A stretch of 64,000 bases of DNA from Linyphia triangularis. Lineage: Eukaryota > Arthropoda > Arachnida > Araneae > Linyphiidae. Every line of letters begins with the position of its first letter. Position 1 is the first letter of the stretch. A program made the position numbers and the translations under genes. The notes beneath the pieces are model-generated. The model was given only the letters and a program-made list of their open reading frames with translations. It was not told the DNA's origin and searched no databases. This document shows positions 51,290 to 63,300 of the stretch, piece after piece. The stretch covers positions 26,674,093-26,738,092 of the forward strand of contig OZ021731.1 in NCBI GenBank assembly GCA_963978545.1, read 5' to 3'.

Positions 51290-52014
51290 GGGAGTGTGGG
51301 AATCAAAAGTTTTTTTTAATTCACAAAAAAAAAAAAAAAAAAAAAAAAACACATTATTGTAAAAAAAATAATACAATAATTTTTACATAAAATGGCATAC
51401 AAATTTGGTTTCTATCATTAGTACAACTCAACTTAAAATATTTAAGTTTTTGTTACATGGCAACTGTATCTCAGACATGCTATCTTGAAACTTCGAAACT
51501 GCTTTTCTCGGTAATGGCTTTTTGTCCCTTTTTTGAGTTTAAATTGATATGACTTAAAAATTATTTGTTATAAATATATGAAATTTTCCATAATTATTTT
51601 TCATATTGCTTTAATTTATTTCCATTAATAATGTGTTTTTTTATATATAAAACTTTGTTTTAAAAAGTTTTTGAAACTTAGCATACAATGGATTTTATAC
51701 AGTTTTTGCACAAAATCTTTTATTTTTTTTATTTTTTCTAATTACTTAATTGAAAAATCATGAAGACAATTTTTTATATGAATTATAAACAGTAATTTAA
51801 TGCAAAAATGAAGTGAATTTTAAAAAAGTTTTTTAGATATATCAAATTTAGGAAAAATGAAAATTTTGAAGTTTTCTTAATTAAAAAAAAAAAATCAAAT
51901 TATAAAATTTAAAATAGTTTTTTAAGTTTTAAAACATCATACATTATTGCATAAAATATTTCAGAAAAATAATTCTAAAAATAAAGAATTTAGAATTTTG
52001 AGTCCCAGACCCCC
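51290..52014. mobile_element. Family E TTAA-type palindromic element, copy 2
   Basis: TTAA (51286-51289) is followed by ggagtgtgggaatcaaaa. The right end ttttgagtcccagacccc is followed by TCAA (52015-52018), a TTAA with one change. Termini resemble copy 1 at 57057-57622 (ggggtccggcac). Poly-A runs at 51328-51350. No coding frame. It lies in what would be the intron between the two candidate exons. Confidence 0.6.
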
Positions 52015-52059
52015 TCAAAATAATATTTCGGCAGATATTATGCTTAGAATAATATAACC

Positions 52060-52545
52060 AATAAAGGCAGAGTTTTTAAAAAAATCCTTCATATGCATTG
52101 TCAATTTATATTCATTAATATCTCCGACATCAAAAACATTTCTATCAGCAAAATGTGTGACAAACTACGTTTCGAAATTTATTTATTAAAAATGAACGTG
52201 AAGTTATGCCAAGATCCAAATATCATTTATTTATTCTGATTAAAGTAATCTTATTATTTATTTATTTATTTATTAATGAAATTTTGGCAACAGGAAAGAG
52301 TTTCAACAATTGTCTGTTAAATTTTAGCAAAAGCACGATTGCATGACAGCAAGTTGGTTACAGTATTCCGTAAAATCAACCTTTTAGTGACAGTTACAGC
52401 CCCAAAAATTGATAGAAGGCATTGTCATCGACATCGAACCTATGCGCCAAGTTTCAGCCCGTTTGGATAACGGCAAGGAGGTAAATTAGGTGTCCGCAGA
52501 AGTGTCTCCCATCGACAAAATTGAAGTTATAAAAGATTTAAAAAT
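52060..52545 (-). repeat. Right arm of the large inverted repeat
   Basis: Inverse of 49945-50450. On the minus strand it reads ataacttcaattttgtcgat, ctgaaacttggcgc, gatgtcgatgacaatgcc and so on inward to cacattttgctgatag. A short (TTTA)n run at 52255-52275 is inserted relative to the other arm. Confidence 0.6.
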
Positions 52546-52974
52546 GAAGCATTAATGTTATAGGGAAGGGACGCACAGACGATTCCTCTTAAGAGTACGG
52601 ATCATTTATAACGGTTTTATGTTTTCAACGCACATGGTTGAAAAAAAAAAAAAAAAAAAGGAAAAAAGGAATAATCGGAAGATATGTGATCAAATATAAT
52701 TTAAATAAGTACGCATACACATTTTTAAAAGAAACACCATTTTCAAAAGATGGTCATTCAAATCCCATTTTTCCGTTTTAGTATCTGGTATTCAACAAAA
52801 AAACAATGATGCACTAAAAGAATATTCGATAATTTATGATAGTCACGTACATAATAAAAACTAGATTTTTTTTTCACCTAGCAATGATTGTATTTCACAC
52901 AGACAAAAGTGTGAAAATAATAATAATAATAGATTTCCTATTTTATTATTTCTCTCGTACCGTTTTTCTTACAG

Positions 52975-52994
52975 ACAATGGGAGGCGTGCATAA
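52975..52994 (+). CDS. Candidate terminal coding segment after a strong splice acceptor
   Basis: A long pyrimidine tract ending cgtttttcttacag (AG at 52973-52974) is one of the best 3' splice sites in the window. Joined to the donor after 50646 in the favoured frame, it encodes D-N-G-R-R-A and stops at TAA 52992-52994. An AATAAA-like word lies near 53080. The pairing across 2.3 kb is inferred; transcript data would settle it. Confidence 0.22.
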
Positions 52995-55900
52995 CGGCAG
53001 TTAATACACAATCATCCTTTAGAAGAAAAGAGAGAGAGAAAAAAAAAGTCAAATCCGTAAAAAAAAATTAAAAAAAATGAATAAATTAAGCGAGATCTGA
53101 ACCGTAAAACCAATATCTTTCGCATTATCCGGAAAGATAATAGCCTCAAAGTGCAATCGCTCACCTAAATATAAATATACAGGTTCGAAGAAAAAAAAAA
53201 TATATAAATAAATAAAAACCTTCCAGGATCTGTTGAACGCCCGCCATAATAATTAAAGAGCGAGGAACTGCATAACAAGACCGCTTCTCCGTCTCTAACG
53301 ACCAAAGCACACATACGCGCCTCAAATAATAAGAAAATAATCATCGGCCACGCGTAGAAAAAGAGTTCGCTTGGGGGGCGGAGGGGTACATCGAAGCGTT
53401 TAATGCAAACACCTGAAGGTTTCCTGATCCCAATCTTCATTCATCACTTCACGGGGGGAGAGAAGGGGGGGGGGGGATGAAAAAATTAATAAAAAAAGAA
53501 GAAAAGTAATAATAATAAAAACCACTCTGAATTTGTTTAACGGTACACGCCACCAATAAGCATCAACCTAATGAATTTTTTAAATAAAAACGGAAAGAAA
53601 AAAAAATGGTGGAGGGGTGAGATTTCTTTCTTTTTTTATTTATTTATTTAATTTTTTTATTATTTTTTAAGCCTTACGTTTCATCTTCTATTTATATTCG
53701 GTTTTTTATTCTCGTGGCGTGTAATTTGTTAATTCAGAGCTCGCATGTTAAGATCTAATTTTCACTATCCGGGCAGTCATCTGCAATGCTAAACTGTGAG
53801 AAAATTACGGGAAATGAGTTGAGCGGAGGGGTATTTGTAGGCGAAGGATAAGAGATTTGTGTGCCGTTATGGACTGGTGGGATTATTTTTCAATTTGCAT
53901 GGCTACTTTATTTTCACTTTTTCTGTGAGAATTCGGATTTGTCTTAAGGAATGTGCAAGTTTCCTCTTTTCCGAGACAAAACAAATGGCTCGGTCGTGTC
54001 AAAAGAACGTTCATTAATAATCTGCACGGTCTTATATTCTATACGTTTTAATGCAAATTTTCGGTAAGCGTAAGTTTCCCTAATTCTTTTGGTTTTTCCA
54101 CCATTTGGAAAACTTTATCGTTTGATTTATATATTTAAACAGTATTTTTTTTTTTTTTTTCTGGGAATCATAGCAAACGATGTTCTAACTTCAAGGCTCA
54201 AAATTCATTTTGATTTTGTTCCATATATAATAATTTATTTCAGAATTTAAGTTTATACTTTGATAAATAATCTTTCTTAGTCTGATTTCTTAATATTTAT
54301 TACTTTTTTAACAACGGGTGTTATAAATATTAGTCACACGTGGCCATTGTGCTTTCTGATTGGTTAATGAAGTTTGAAAATTCCAAAAATTCGTATTTAT
54401 TTTTAAATGCATTATTGTGATCGTCACGCTTTGGTGGGGATGTCAAAATTTTTGAAGGACAGTGGTCTTTGAAATTATTTTTTAAATAAGCACATAAAGT
54501 CCATTTATGCTTTAAAATGTATTTTATTAAGAAACTAACAAATTTTAACTCAGGAGACGTCATAGCAACTGTTTTTGCAATATCAAACAAGAAAAAAAAA
54601 TGTGATACGGGTTTGCGATAGGCTATTTTTTATGAATTTGTTTTTTGAGATGTATTGTAATACATCATTAGTTTTGGCAGTTTACTCCAAATAAATGCGC
54701 TCAAAGCCTATGCGTTTTGTCATTTTATAGAAGTTAATATTGTTCTTTCTATTTAAATAAGTAAAGCTTCAAATTCTAACTGTAATTTAATAAAAAAGCC
54801 TGCCAAATTTAATAAACATATTTATATTTTAGTACAAATTGGACAATTTAAAATATATACTTAAAAAAGTATTTTGGCTATCATAAAGAACACGGTACCA
54901 TTTTAAAGCTCCCAAGCTCGAGAATATTTTAAAGTATTTGCATTTTTATTCATGCATACACTGTTAAAAGATCACTCACTACCCCAAACTTTAAATTTGA
55001 TTCGTGATAATTTTTGTCAGTATAAGACTTTTTTTCACCGAAGATAACTTCAGTTTGTGTCCATCAACAAAAAAATGCATAATGTAATTTAAAGTGAATA
55101 ATTCAACGCAGGGAATCTACTAGGATCTAATATATCCATGCAATTTTTTATTTTTTTTATATAAAAAGTAGATAATTTTAAATACTTTCAAAACATTACT
55201 GAGATAAAAAACTTTTTAAGTTATTTTTACAATCCTAGTAGATTCCTTGGAACAAATCATTGTGTTTCATTTGCAATTAAAATTAAACTTTGAAATAAAT
55301 TGCAAATTGCGTTATGACTGGTGAACTTAAAAAGGTACAATCTAAAAAGGACTTATTACCATAAAATACAAGTATCCTTTCTTATACCACTGTTCGTTAC
55401 ACCATTGTACATTAATACTTTCTGCGAAAATACAAAATAACACAAAAATAAATATTGAAAAACTCTTATCTAACTGAAAAAAATACTATTTTAAAAATTA
55501 ATTTTAACATAAAAATTAATGACATTCCAATTGATAAAATACATTCTTTCATAACATTTCAAACTAAATTGACTTCTTTAAACTGCGTATCAATTCTTTT
55601 AACAAACTTACTTCTCCCAAAATCTCAACCAAAAAACAAAAACTCAAGCAATTTGTTTTGGATCACTTAATTCATGAAATTTACAAGCAAACAAACGAAT
55701 CACTTTACACCAGACTGATTGTGTCTTCAGCATATAAACCCGCCACATATACAGTTAAAAAGAAAGTTTTCGGTTCATCCCCTGTCTTAATATTTATTTT
55801 CTTTTTACTCCGGCATCTTAATCATCAGGACGAGGAATCATCGCGTATAAAAAACAAGCTGAAGAATTTTCAGCAAATTCTACAGGATTTTTCTTACTTT

Positions 55901-56248
55901 TATACCCCGTACTTGTAGCGTGAGATGGTAGATTACGCCTAAATGAACATAACAAGCGCAAACAACTAAATAAAGCTGTTTTAATGTTTTATTTATGTTT
56001 CTGAATTTTTTTCCACACTATTTCTGTTTTCCAGACTATTTTTTACCACTTTTTTAATACTCAATGCAAAATGATAGCAAGTATTTGAAGTTTTTATGCT
56101 TTTTAAATTATTAATGTTGATTGTTAGTGAGTTATCAAAACAAGCGTTGTGTAGAGAGAATATTTGTTTTGAATTATTATATTGTTGTTTATTTAAATCT
56201 GGTTATTGTGTTATCTTCCTGAGTTTTTAGTGTTAATTCTTATCGTTT
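52995..56248. other. Long non-coding stretch with two less AT-rich patches
   Basis: Less AT-rich at about 53220-53480, with a G run at 53465-53475, and at about 53740-54010. Frames at 53165-53440 (minus), 54330-54590 (minus), 55455-55670 and 55658-55918 have no domain. Poly-T run at about 54147-54161. No gene or transposon recognised. Confidence 0.45.
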
Positions 56249-56252
56249 TTAA

Positions 56253-56991
56253 GGGGAGTTGGTACACAAAAATTTATAATAAATCAATTTTGAGTTTATG
56301 GTTGTTTATTAAAATCTGACTTTTTCCCTTTAAAATAATGCCTCATTTGTAATAATACCTCATTTAGAAGTATTTTTTATATTTTTTGGAAGAAATTTTT
56401 TTGATATAAGTGTAAAATAACTCTAAAATGTGTTTTTCTCAAAACTACATTTTTCATTACTCATGTACCATTTTCTCAGAAACTGCTCAAGCTATCTACC
56501 TAAAACTTTTATCACGTATTCATTTTATGTATCTGTATTTGCTGAAGTAAAGTTTTGTTATTATTTTAAAAACATCTTTTGTTCTGGCTTATTTCGTAAA
56601 AAAAACAACTTGTGATTTTTAATAAATTTGATCAACTTACATAATAATTCATTAAAAAAAAAAGAAGCAAATGCATTAAAATTAAAATCCTACTTCAGTA
56701 GAATAACAAATGTCTGCTAAATGAGAGGAAAAAAGAATTATGCTTCTATATCAAGTATTTTCTAAGAAAAGGTACATGAGTAACAAAAAATTTCGTTTTG
56801 CGATAAAGGCATTTTTAAGAAAAGCTTACCTACACTAATAGTTCATAATTTTATCTTCAAAAAATTATTAAAAGTACTTCTAAAGGAAGTATTACTACAA
56901 ATAAGGTAGAATTCTAAAGGAAAGAATTTAAATTTTAATAAACTATAGTAAACTCATAAATTTTTTATAAATGTTAGGGTACCAACTCCCC
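56253..56991. mobile_element. Family D TTAA-flanked palindromic element, copy 2
   Basis: TTAA (56249-56252) ggggagttggtac at the left and gggtaccaactcccc TTAA (56992-56995) at the right, near-perfect inverses. The inner arms also mirror each other: aatacctcatttagaagtat against its inverse near 56880. 739 bp with no coding frame. Copies 1 and 3 lie at 30672 and 14954. TTAA targeting suggests a piggyBac-type mobiliser. Confidence 0.8.
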
Positions 56992-57056
56992 TTAATATCA
57001 GTAAAAATTATAGAGCTTCATTATTAAGCATTTAATTAATTAAATGGCTTTCTTAA

Positions 57057-57622
57057 GGGGGTCCGGCACCTCCATAGGAGCCCATGTTAAATTCAATAAC
57101 TTTGGGGGCATCTCATTTAATAACCGATTCTTCAATAATTATGAAACTTTCACAGTATAATATTTGGATACTTTTGAATACTTTAACACGAGATTTTTGT
57201 TATCTTTAAGAAATTAAAATAATTATGATTTTTTAAAAATATGTTTAAGAAAAATTATAAAATTTCAGACTAATTATTTTAAATAAAAAAAAAGTATACT
57301 ACTTATCAATAATTCCTTGTGTTAAAGTACTTAAATACATTAGAGAAACATGTATAAAAAATTTCAAGCATTTATGTCATATAGATTTTAAGCTATGTGC
57401 CCCCAAACATGAAAAAATTGCATTTTGAGAAATTCGGCTTTGAAGTTAAAAAACATGCATTAAATACCTACATTTTGTTTACTTAAAAAATTTATTAAAA
57501 ATACTTTGAAATAAGATATAATTACAAATGTGGCATCATTTTAAAGACAACAATTTATATTTTAATAAACAGTAATAAACTCGAAATCAATAATCTGAAA
57601 ATTTTTCATGTGCCGGACCCCC
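57057..57622. mobile_element. Family E TTAA-flanked palindromic element, copy 1
   Basis: TTAA (57053-57056) ggggtccggcac at the left and gtgccggacccc TTAA (57623-57626) at the right, perfect inverses over 12 bases. Inner right sequence (tttatattttaataaac.gtaataaactc) is shared with family D, so D and E are related subfamilies with different outer termini. 566 bp, no coding capacity. Confidence 0.8.
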
Positions 57623-57626
57623 TTAA

Positions 57627-57989
57627 AATCAAATACATACTGATTATATCCATGTAATGTTTTGATAAGAGAAATGTTTCTGAAAGAAAAATTATGAATA
57701 TATCTCATCAAAATATTAAGAGATGATCGATTTTCTTGCTTGTAAATCTATGAAATTTAGAATGAAATAAAACAAGGAAAATTGTCCTTTACACTAATTA
57801 TTAAGTTACTATTGTAGAATACTACAAATGAACAATTTAATAATGAATTTTTTTTTTTTTTTTTTTTGCGCATTAATTAAGTACCATTATAGAACTTAGT
57901 TAAGTTACTGTAAAAACAATGCTAGTTAATTAAAATCCTCCTTTGGTACTTAAAGATGTCAATGACTGTCTTATTTTTGGTCTTTTCCT
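57627..57989. other. AT-rich spacer with poly-T
   Basis: Poly-T at about 57849-57868. Nothing else is seen. Confidence 0.45.
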
Positions 57990-58125
57990 TATAATAAGCA
58001 GAACAGGTATCTATTTTCTTTTATATTTGTCTACTTTTCATGATTTTTCAACCATTATTGGGCTAAGATTACCACTTTATTTTTTGTGTTCAAAAGGAAA
58101 TGGATCAAATTGAAAATTCATGAAG
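57990..58125 (+). mobile_element. Family C fragment
   Basis: tctacttttcatgatttttc followed by gctaagatt.ccacttt and aaatggatcaaat matches the first 70 bases of the window and 14200-14230. No termini, so an isolated fragment. Confidence 0.4.
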
Positions 58126-61100
58126 TAAGCCTGCTATTCGTCTGTAATTCTTTAGGCGATAACGAAGCCAACTCTAGCCACCTAATTATCCGATGCAAAC
58201 TCATTGCAGCTTCCTGATGGGATTGAAATCATCTCGTGAGCAAGACGGATACAATCACAATACCAACTATAAAAAATACTACACGAAAGTAAAGTGAGAA
58301 ATAAAAGTCAACATAATTTATATAATTGCTCCGCTTCGATTCAAAAGTCCCCCTACCCGGTATCAAAATCCAAGATGAAGAAGAATCACTCTTCCAACTT
58401 CTCGCATTTTTCTTCCGTTTTCTTTCTTGCTTCAAGAAGGAGAAGAAGAAGTCACAGAAAAACAAATGGGCAAACTAATTAATCCAGCGGCTTCGTTAGT
58501 CGCATACCTAACATTACACACACAAAAAAAAAAACGTCCACCACTGCTAATTGCCAGCACTTACCGTTGCCACAAAAGTCGACGGAATTATCATTTCCAT
58601 GAGGAGGAAAACCGGAAAACCTTAAAGGTTAATAAATCATGTCGGATATACGCCACTTCATTAAATTTACATAATTAATTATGCGTAAAAATTAACGCTT
58701 TAATTCGTCGGCGGGGCTATCCCCGAGGCGATGCCCGATAGAGATCAATTAGTCATTGTGAGTGATGGTCGCTAGGTGACACTGCAGTCTTCTTTGTTTA
58801 CATCCCCCCATGTTATACACGTGTTAGTGCACTGTCCCTGTCGGTGTATATGTTGATGGATGATGGCCTAACTGCTTTATCACTGGGTGACGCCTTCTCG
58901 ATTGGGATACTACGTTCTCTGGAGATACTTGTTGAGAATGACGAAGTTTTTTTTTTCTTCGGAAACAACTTCGTATTCTTTCTATGCTTAGTTTTTTTTT
59001 TATAGAGAGTTTGCGAAATTACTATTGTTATTAATGCTACTTCCTGAAGTTTTGGTAGTGAGCGGTCAGCAGTTTATGCATGGCTCTGCTGGCTACAACT
59101 TGCAGTGGAAAAGGTACTGTCGTCCTAAACTAGAGCGGAGTAACTGAAATTTCTGAGAGTTTAGTGATTAGTACCATTGATCTCTAACTGTGATTTCTAG
59201 AAAGTTCAAGAGGTTTCTGCTATGCAAGCAGATGAATTACCATCATACTTCATTCTATCTTAATGCTCTATGATAGTTTGCCTTTGTTAGCTAACAGACG
59301 TTAACTACTTTTGGGGGAGAAATGCTGCATAAGTGTCGTTTCACTCTGTATAACGACTCTATAATCTTTCGAAATTGGACAATAAATAGCAACGTTTTGT
59401 ATCTTTGCTTGTCTTTCCAGTTTTGGTGAATGTGTGCAATAGTTATTACCTACAGATTTGTTATCCTGCTACATAGAACTCGTTCCGTTTTTCGTTGTAA
59501 AATACCCAGCGAAAAAAAATAACGTGATGCGAAGAAAACTTGTGTTAAGATCCAAAGCGGAAGTTTTGTCTCATTTCGCGAATATCCACCTAATACACAA
59601 AATTGCTAGTCACTTTGGGAATTAGATTTAAGTTGTTGTAATAAGTTGGCAAAAATGTAGCAATGCACTTGTATTGCCATTATTCTTGATGTAATAGCCG
59701 CTTGGAGAAAAGTTAGTTTTATAAAAAACACAATACATATTATAACTTTTTAGATCTTTGTCTTATAATCCATAAAAAAGAAGCTAACGATATTAAACAA
59801 CAAAAAATGAAGCTACTATAACTTGTATTTTCTTCTCCAACTTGTTCTGTTTAAAACAGGTTGAATTGGGTTTTATGGCTCAAAAGCTACTCTAGAGCCA
59901 CCTGTATAAAACAGGAAAAATAGCATCTAAGTTATAAATATGTCAAATAATTTCATTAAACTTTCAAACTTACATAAAATCTTCTTATATTACAAATCAA
60001 ATGCATAAAATAAATGGGATGTGGTGTTTTGTTTATATCGACTGTACAGAGAAAAAATAAACATCCTACATTAATTTTTCTCATTTTACACATAATTTAC
60101 AGCTGTGAATTAAAGCATGAACTGCATATAACAATTCTAAATTAGTTAAAAAAAAAAAGAGCTGAGCCCGCATACTAATTTAGAGAATTGTATATAAAGT
60201 ATCACCATTCTGTTACACACCCTTAATCCGAAAATATTTGTCTTAAACTATAATTGACATGGCTATACATAATAGTTTCAGACTAACATTAATGAGTTCA
60301 TGTGTAGCAAAGTAATACTGATTCAAATTATAAATAATTTTTTAAATAAAAAATTAAAAAAAAAAAAATCTGGGCCATTTTAAACGAAAACTCCTTAAAT
60401 ATGCACATCCCATTTTCCAGTAATTGCAACTTCGCAATAATTAGCAATCATCCCATTCAAAGCTAACAGTCAAGAAAGATATAGCACCCACGACAGCTCA
60501 ATCAATCATCGTACTCATTCCCATTCATCATTTTCATACAAGGCCCTATCCGAGATCAAGTCTTAAAGGAAACCTTTGAAATCTCACCTTGTCAAAACTC
60601 AGTGTCGATGTATTGTTTCGTGATATATCCTTAGATGTACTGATTAGTACAATTTTTATTTTATACAGTTGGGCATTTTTTTTGCTTGATAAGAAAAAGT
60701 GTTAAATGTAGAAAAGAGTTTTTAAAAAAAAGTTACTCTGAGCTTTCTCATACTATGATGTAGTTATAGGGTACAAATGACAAAACTGCGCCAATTTAGT
60801 GTTTTTAGAAATTTTTATTAAAATTTGTTTGGTTAATGCTTTTTTTTTCTTCTTTTTTTTTTTCGGAGTATTAAATGAATATTTGGATGCTTTAATTTGA
60901 TTTTAAAACAAATGATTATTAGGTGACACGATTAATAAATAAGATTTTATATTATTTATTAGAAAATATTATAAAATCTTTTTGATATGTATATCATTAA
61001 AATTAAATGAGCCATCTACTTGTTTTTGACAGTGCAGACTCAACATTTTTTCAATGTTTCTGAAACTTTAGGTGGAATTTCTAAATTCTCTCTTCAAATT

Positions 61101-61753
61101 TGTTTATACGTATGGCTTATGGGAAACATTCATTCCTATTTTCCTATTCCCCCCTTCCCCAAATTTCATGTATTAGTGGTCAACCAATGAAAATGAAATG
61201 AAACCAAATTTTTCAAACGAATCAAACACAGAAAACTTCCTCGTTTAATAGTTCAGACATCATAGTCTATGTAAGGACCATATTAATATTCACGGTTGAG
61301 GGATATTCGTGGATGCCTACTGACCTTTCATGACTGGTCAGTGGTCATCTTTGACCATAACCATTCGTGCAGGGTCATTAAGTATTCTCAACATACCTCA
61401 TATGCTCTAGTGAACAGTCGTCTCTTTGATACCTCCTTCCACATACTGGAAATGAACAGAGAGGATAGGACATTTTCTATCTCAGGTGGGATCTTCTGTA
61501 GGTGAATAGATCCATGGCTTTGGCATTGACATTTGTAGGTAAATCGTCATTTATATAAGATTTTGAAATCCGCCTTTAAAAGTGGAGTATTATTGGAGCT
61601 TGAACTAATAGGGATCGCAACAAATAAGACCATAGCTTCCTATGAAGAGAAAACTGCAAATAAAATCCGTTAATTGGGCAATGCCTACGAGCTATAGATA
61701 CTTTGTAATAAAAGATAAAAAAAGAATAAAGCAGTCAGAAACTTGGAATATTT
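58126..61753. other. Long non-coding stretch with an island at 58220-58950
   Basis: About 58220-58950 is less AT-rich and includes gtcggcggggctatcc-type sequence near 58710; possible regulatory island. Frames at 58229-58678 overlap on both strands and have no domain. 58960-59480 is moderately AT-rich and featureless. 59850-59920 has a weak inverted repeat around ctgttttaaacag-like words. The frame at 61296-61505 is unrecognised. Confidence 0.4.
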
Positions 61754-62287
61754 GGCAAGTGTAAACGTGGTTTCCCGCTATAATCATTGCACAGTTATGT
61801 TGAAAAAATAATTTTTATTAGTTTGGTTTAGCATTATGTATGCTTATAACAAATAAAGAGTTTATTTTGGAAGCTTTTTTTTTTTTAATTAATTTACAAA
61901 ACATTTCAATGTTTTTGTCTTGTACATCCCTATTAGAGAATAGGTGTCATTATTAAAGACGGGATGACTACCAATACAGAATGACACCAAATGAGACCAA
62001 TATTAGTCTTGGATTGGAAATAATTCCCCCCCCCCCTTCCCTCTCACCCAGAACAACTTTTATAGCAGGCAAGTGTAAATGTGGTTTCTCGCTATATTCA
62101 TTGCACTGCTACGTTGAAAAAGAATTTTTATTAGTTTGGTTTAACATTATGTAAGCTTATAATAAAGAGTTTAACTTATTTTTGAAATTTATTTACAAAA
62201 TATTTCAATGTTTTTGTCTTGTACATCACTATTAAAGCACAGGTTATTGGAGACTCCAATACAGAATGACCCCAAATTAGATCTTGG
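61754..62287 (+). repeat. Direct duplication, two units about 314 bp apart
   Basis: Unit 1 (61754-62012) and unit 2 (62068-62287) start ggcaagtgtaaa.gtggttt. They share ttttattagtttggttta, tttcaatgtttttgtcttgt and ccaatacagaatgac in order. They differ by many substitutions and small indels. A C run at about 62026-62036 separates them. No coding frame; origin unknown. Confidence 0.75.
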
Positions 62288-62539
62288 AAAATTGTATTTT
62301 ATTCTGATGTCTAAATTTGGATTATAAATCTATGTTTCTGATGTATTATGTTCTGATGTATAAATCTATAATTCTGAATGCATGAATATGAAGAAAAAAA
62401 GTTTTGCAGTTTAAAAGTCATTTTAAACGTATCTCAACAGTTTGATTGAGGGGTGTAAGAATTAAAAATTCTCAAATTTTAGGTTAGCCGTAATAGGGAA
62501 TTTACCTTAATTCTTTCATGGAAGAATATACTTAAGAGA
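62288..62539. other. AT-rich spacer
   Basis: Short gatgta/attctgatgt repeats near 62300-62380. No gene. Confidence 0.45.
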
Positions 62540-63300
62540 AGGCTGATTGATGGATTTCGGATCAATATGCTTTCACTCAATTCACATTTTTTATCCACCA
62601 ACAAGTTTAAGTTTTCCCCGTAGCATAACTACATTCTCAAGACCCCACTGTCATATCCTTCCCAAAACAACAAAACAAATTCTCCTCCAGCCACAATTAT
62701 TAGCCATCATTCCAGACCCAAGACGGGAAAGTTAATACACCACGTGACTACCAACACCCAATCAATCACACGCACAATCACCACCTCAATACCTCACGAC
62801 TTTCTCCAAGATCTGGTCAATCTCTCCAAAAAAGGAAAGAGCATCGCCACGCCTCACCAATCCTCGGAATCAGAACCATTAATCGCCAAGGCTTCACCCT
62901 AATAATCAACCCTCAGTCTATCATATCTATCAATCGCTCCGTGATGCAGCTTCCACCCCCTCATGGAGTGTGTATGAGAGCAATTGGCGAGTCAAGGGTC
63001 AAATCCGGCTGTTACCGGCTAATGGTCTGGTGTCATGGACCTTCCCTACTCGCGTGCGGTTCACTACCTGTTTGTTTATTTTCCATATCTCGGCCGCGAG
63101 ATGATTGCGTACGGGTTATAGTCTTGCTGGGGGTGACGCCCCCCTAATACATCATTCGGCGCGTGGGGGGGTGCCTTGAGAAATAAATTGAGTCATCACC
63201 GAGAGTTGGTGGTTCCAGCATATTCATCAAAGTCGTTGGCCCGCGGTGTGTATCGGTGGGATATAGATATGGATGCTGTGTTGTGTGTCTATTGTGGCTG
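62540..63300. other. GC-richer island
   Basis: This is the last compositional island, strongest at about 62930-63260. It contains an E-box cacgtg at about 62742 and a hairpin-like gggggtgacgccccc at about 63129-63143. The frame at 62941-63147 (68 codons) lacks a domain. Candidate regulatory or unannotated exon region; undecided. Confidence 0.4.
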
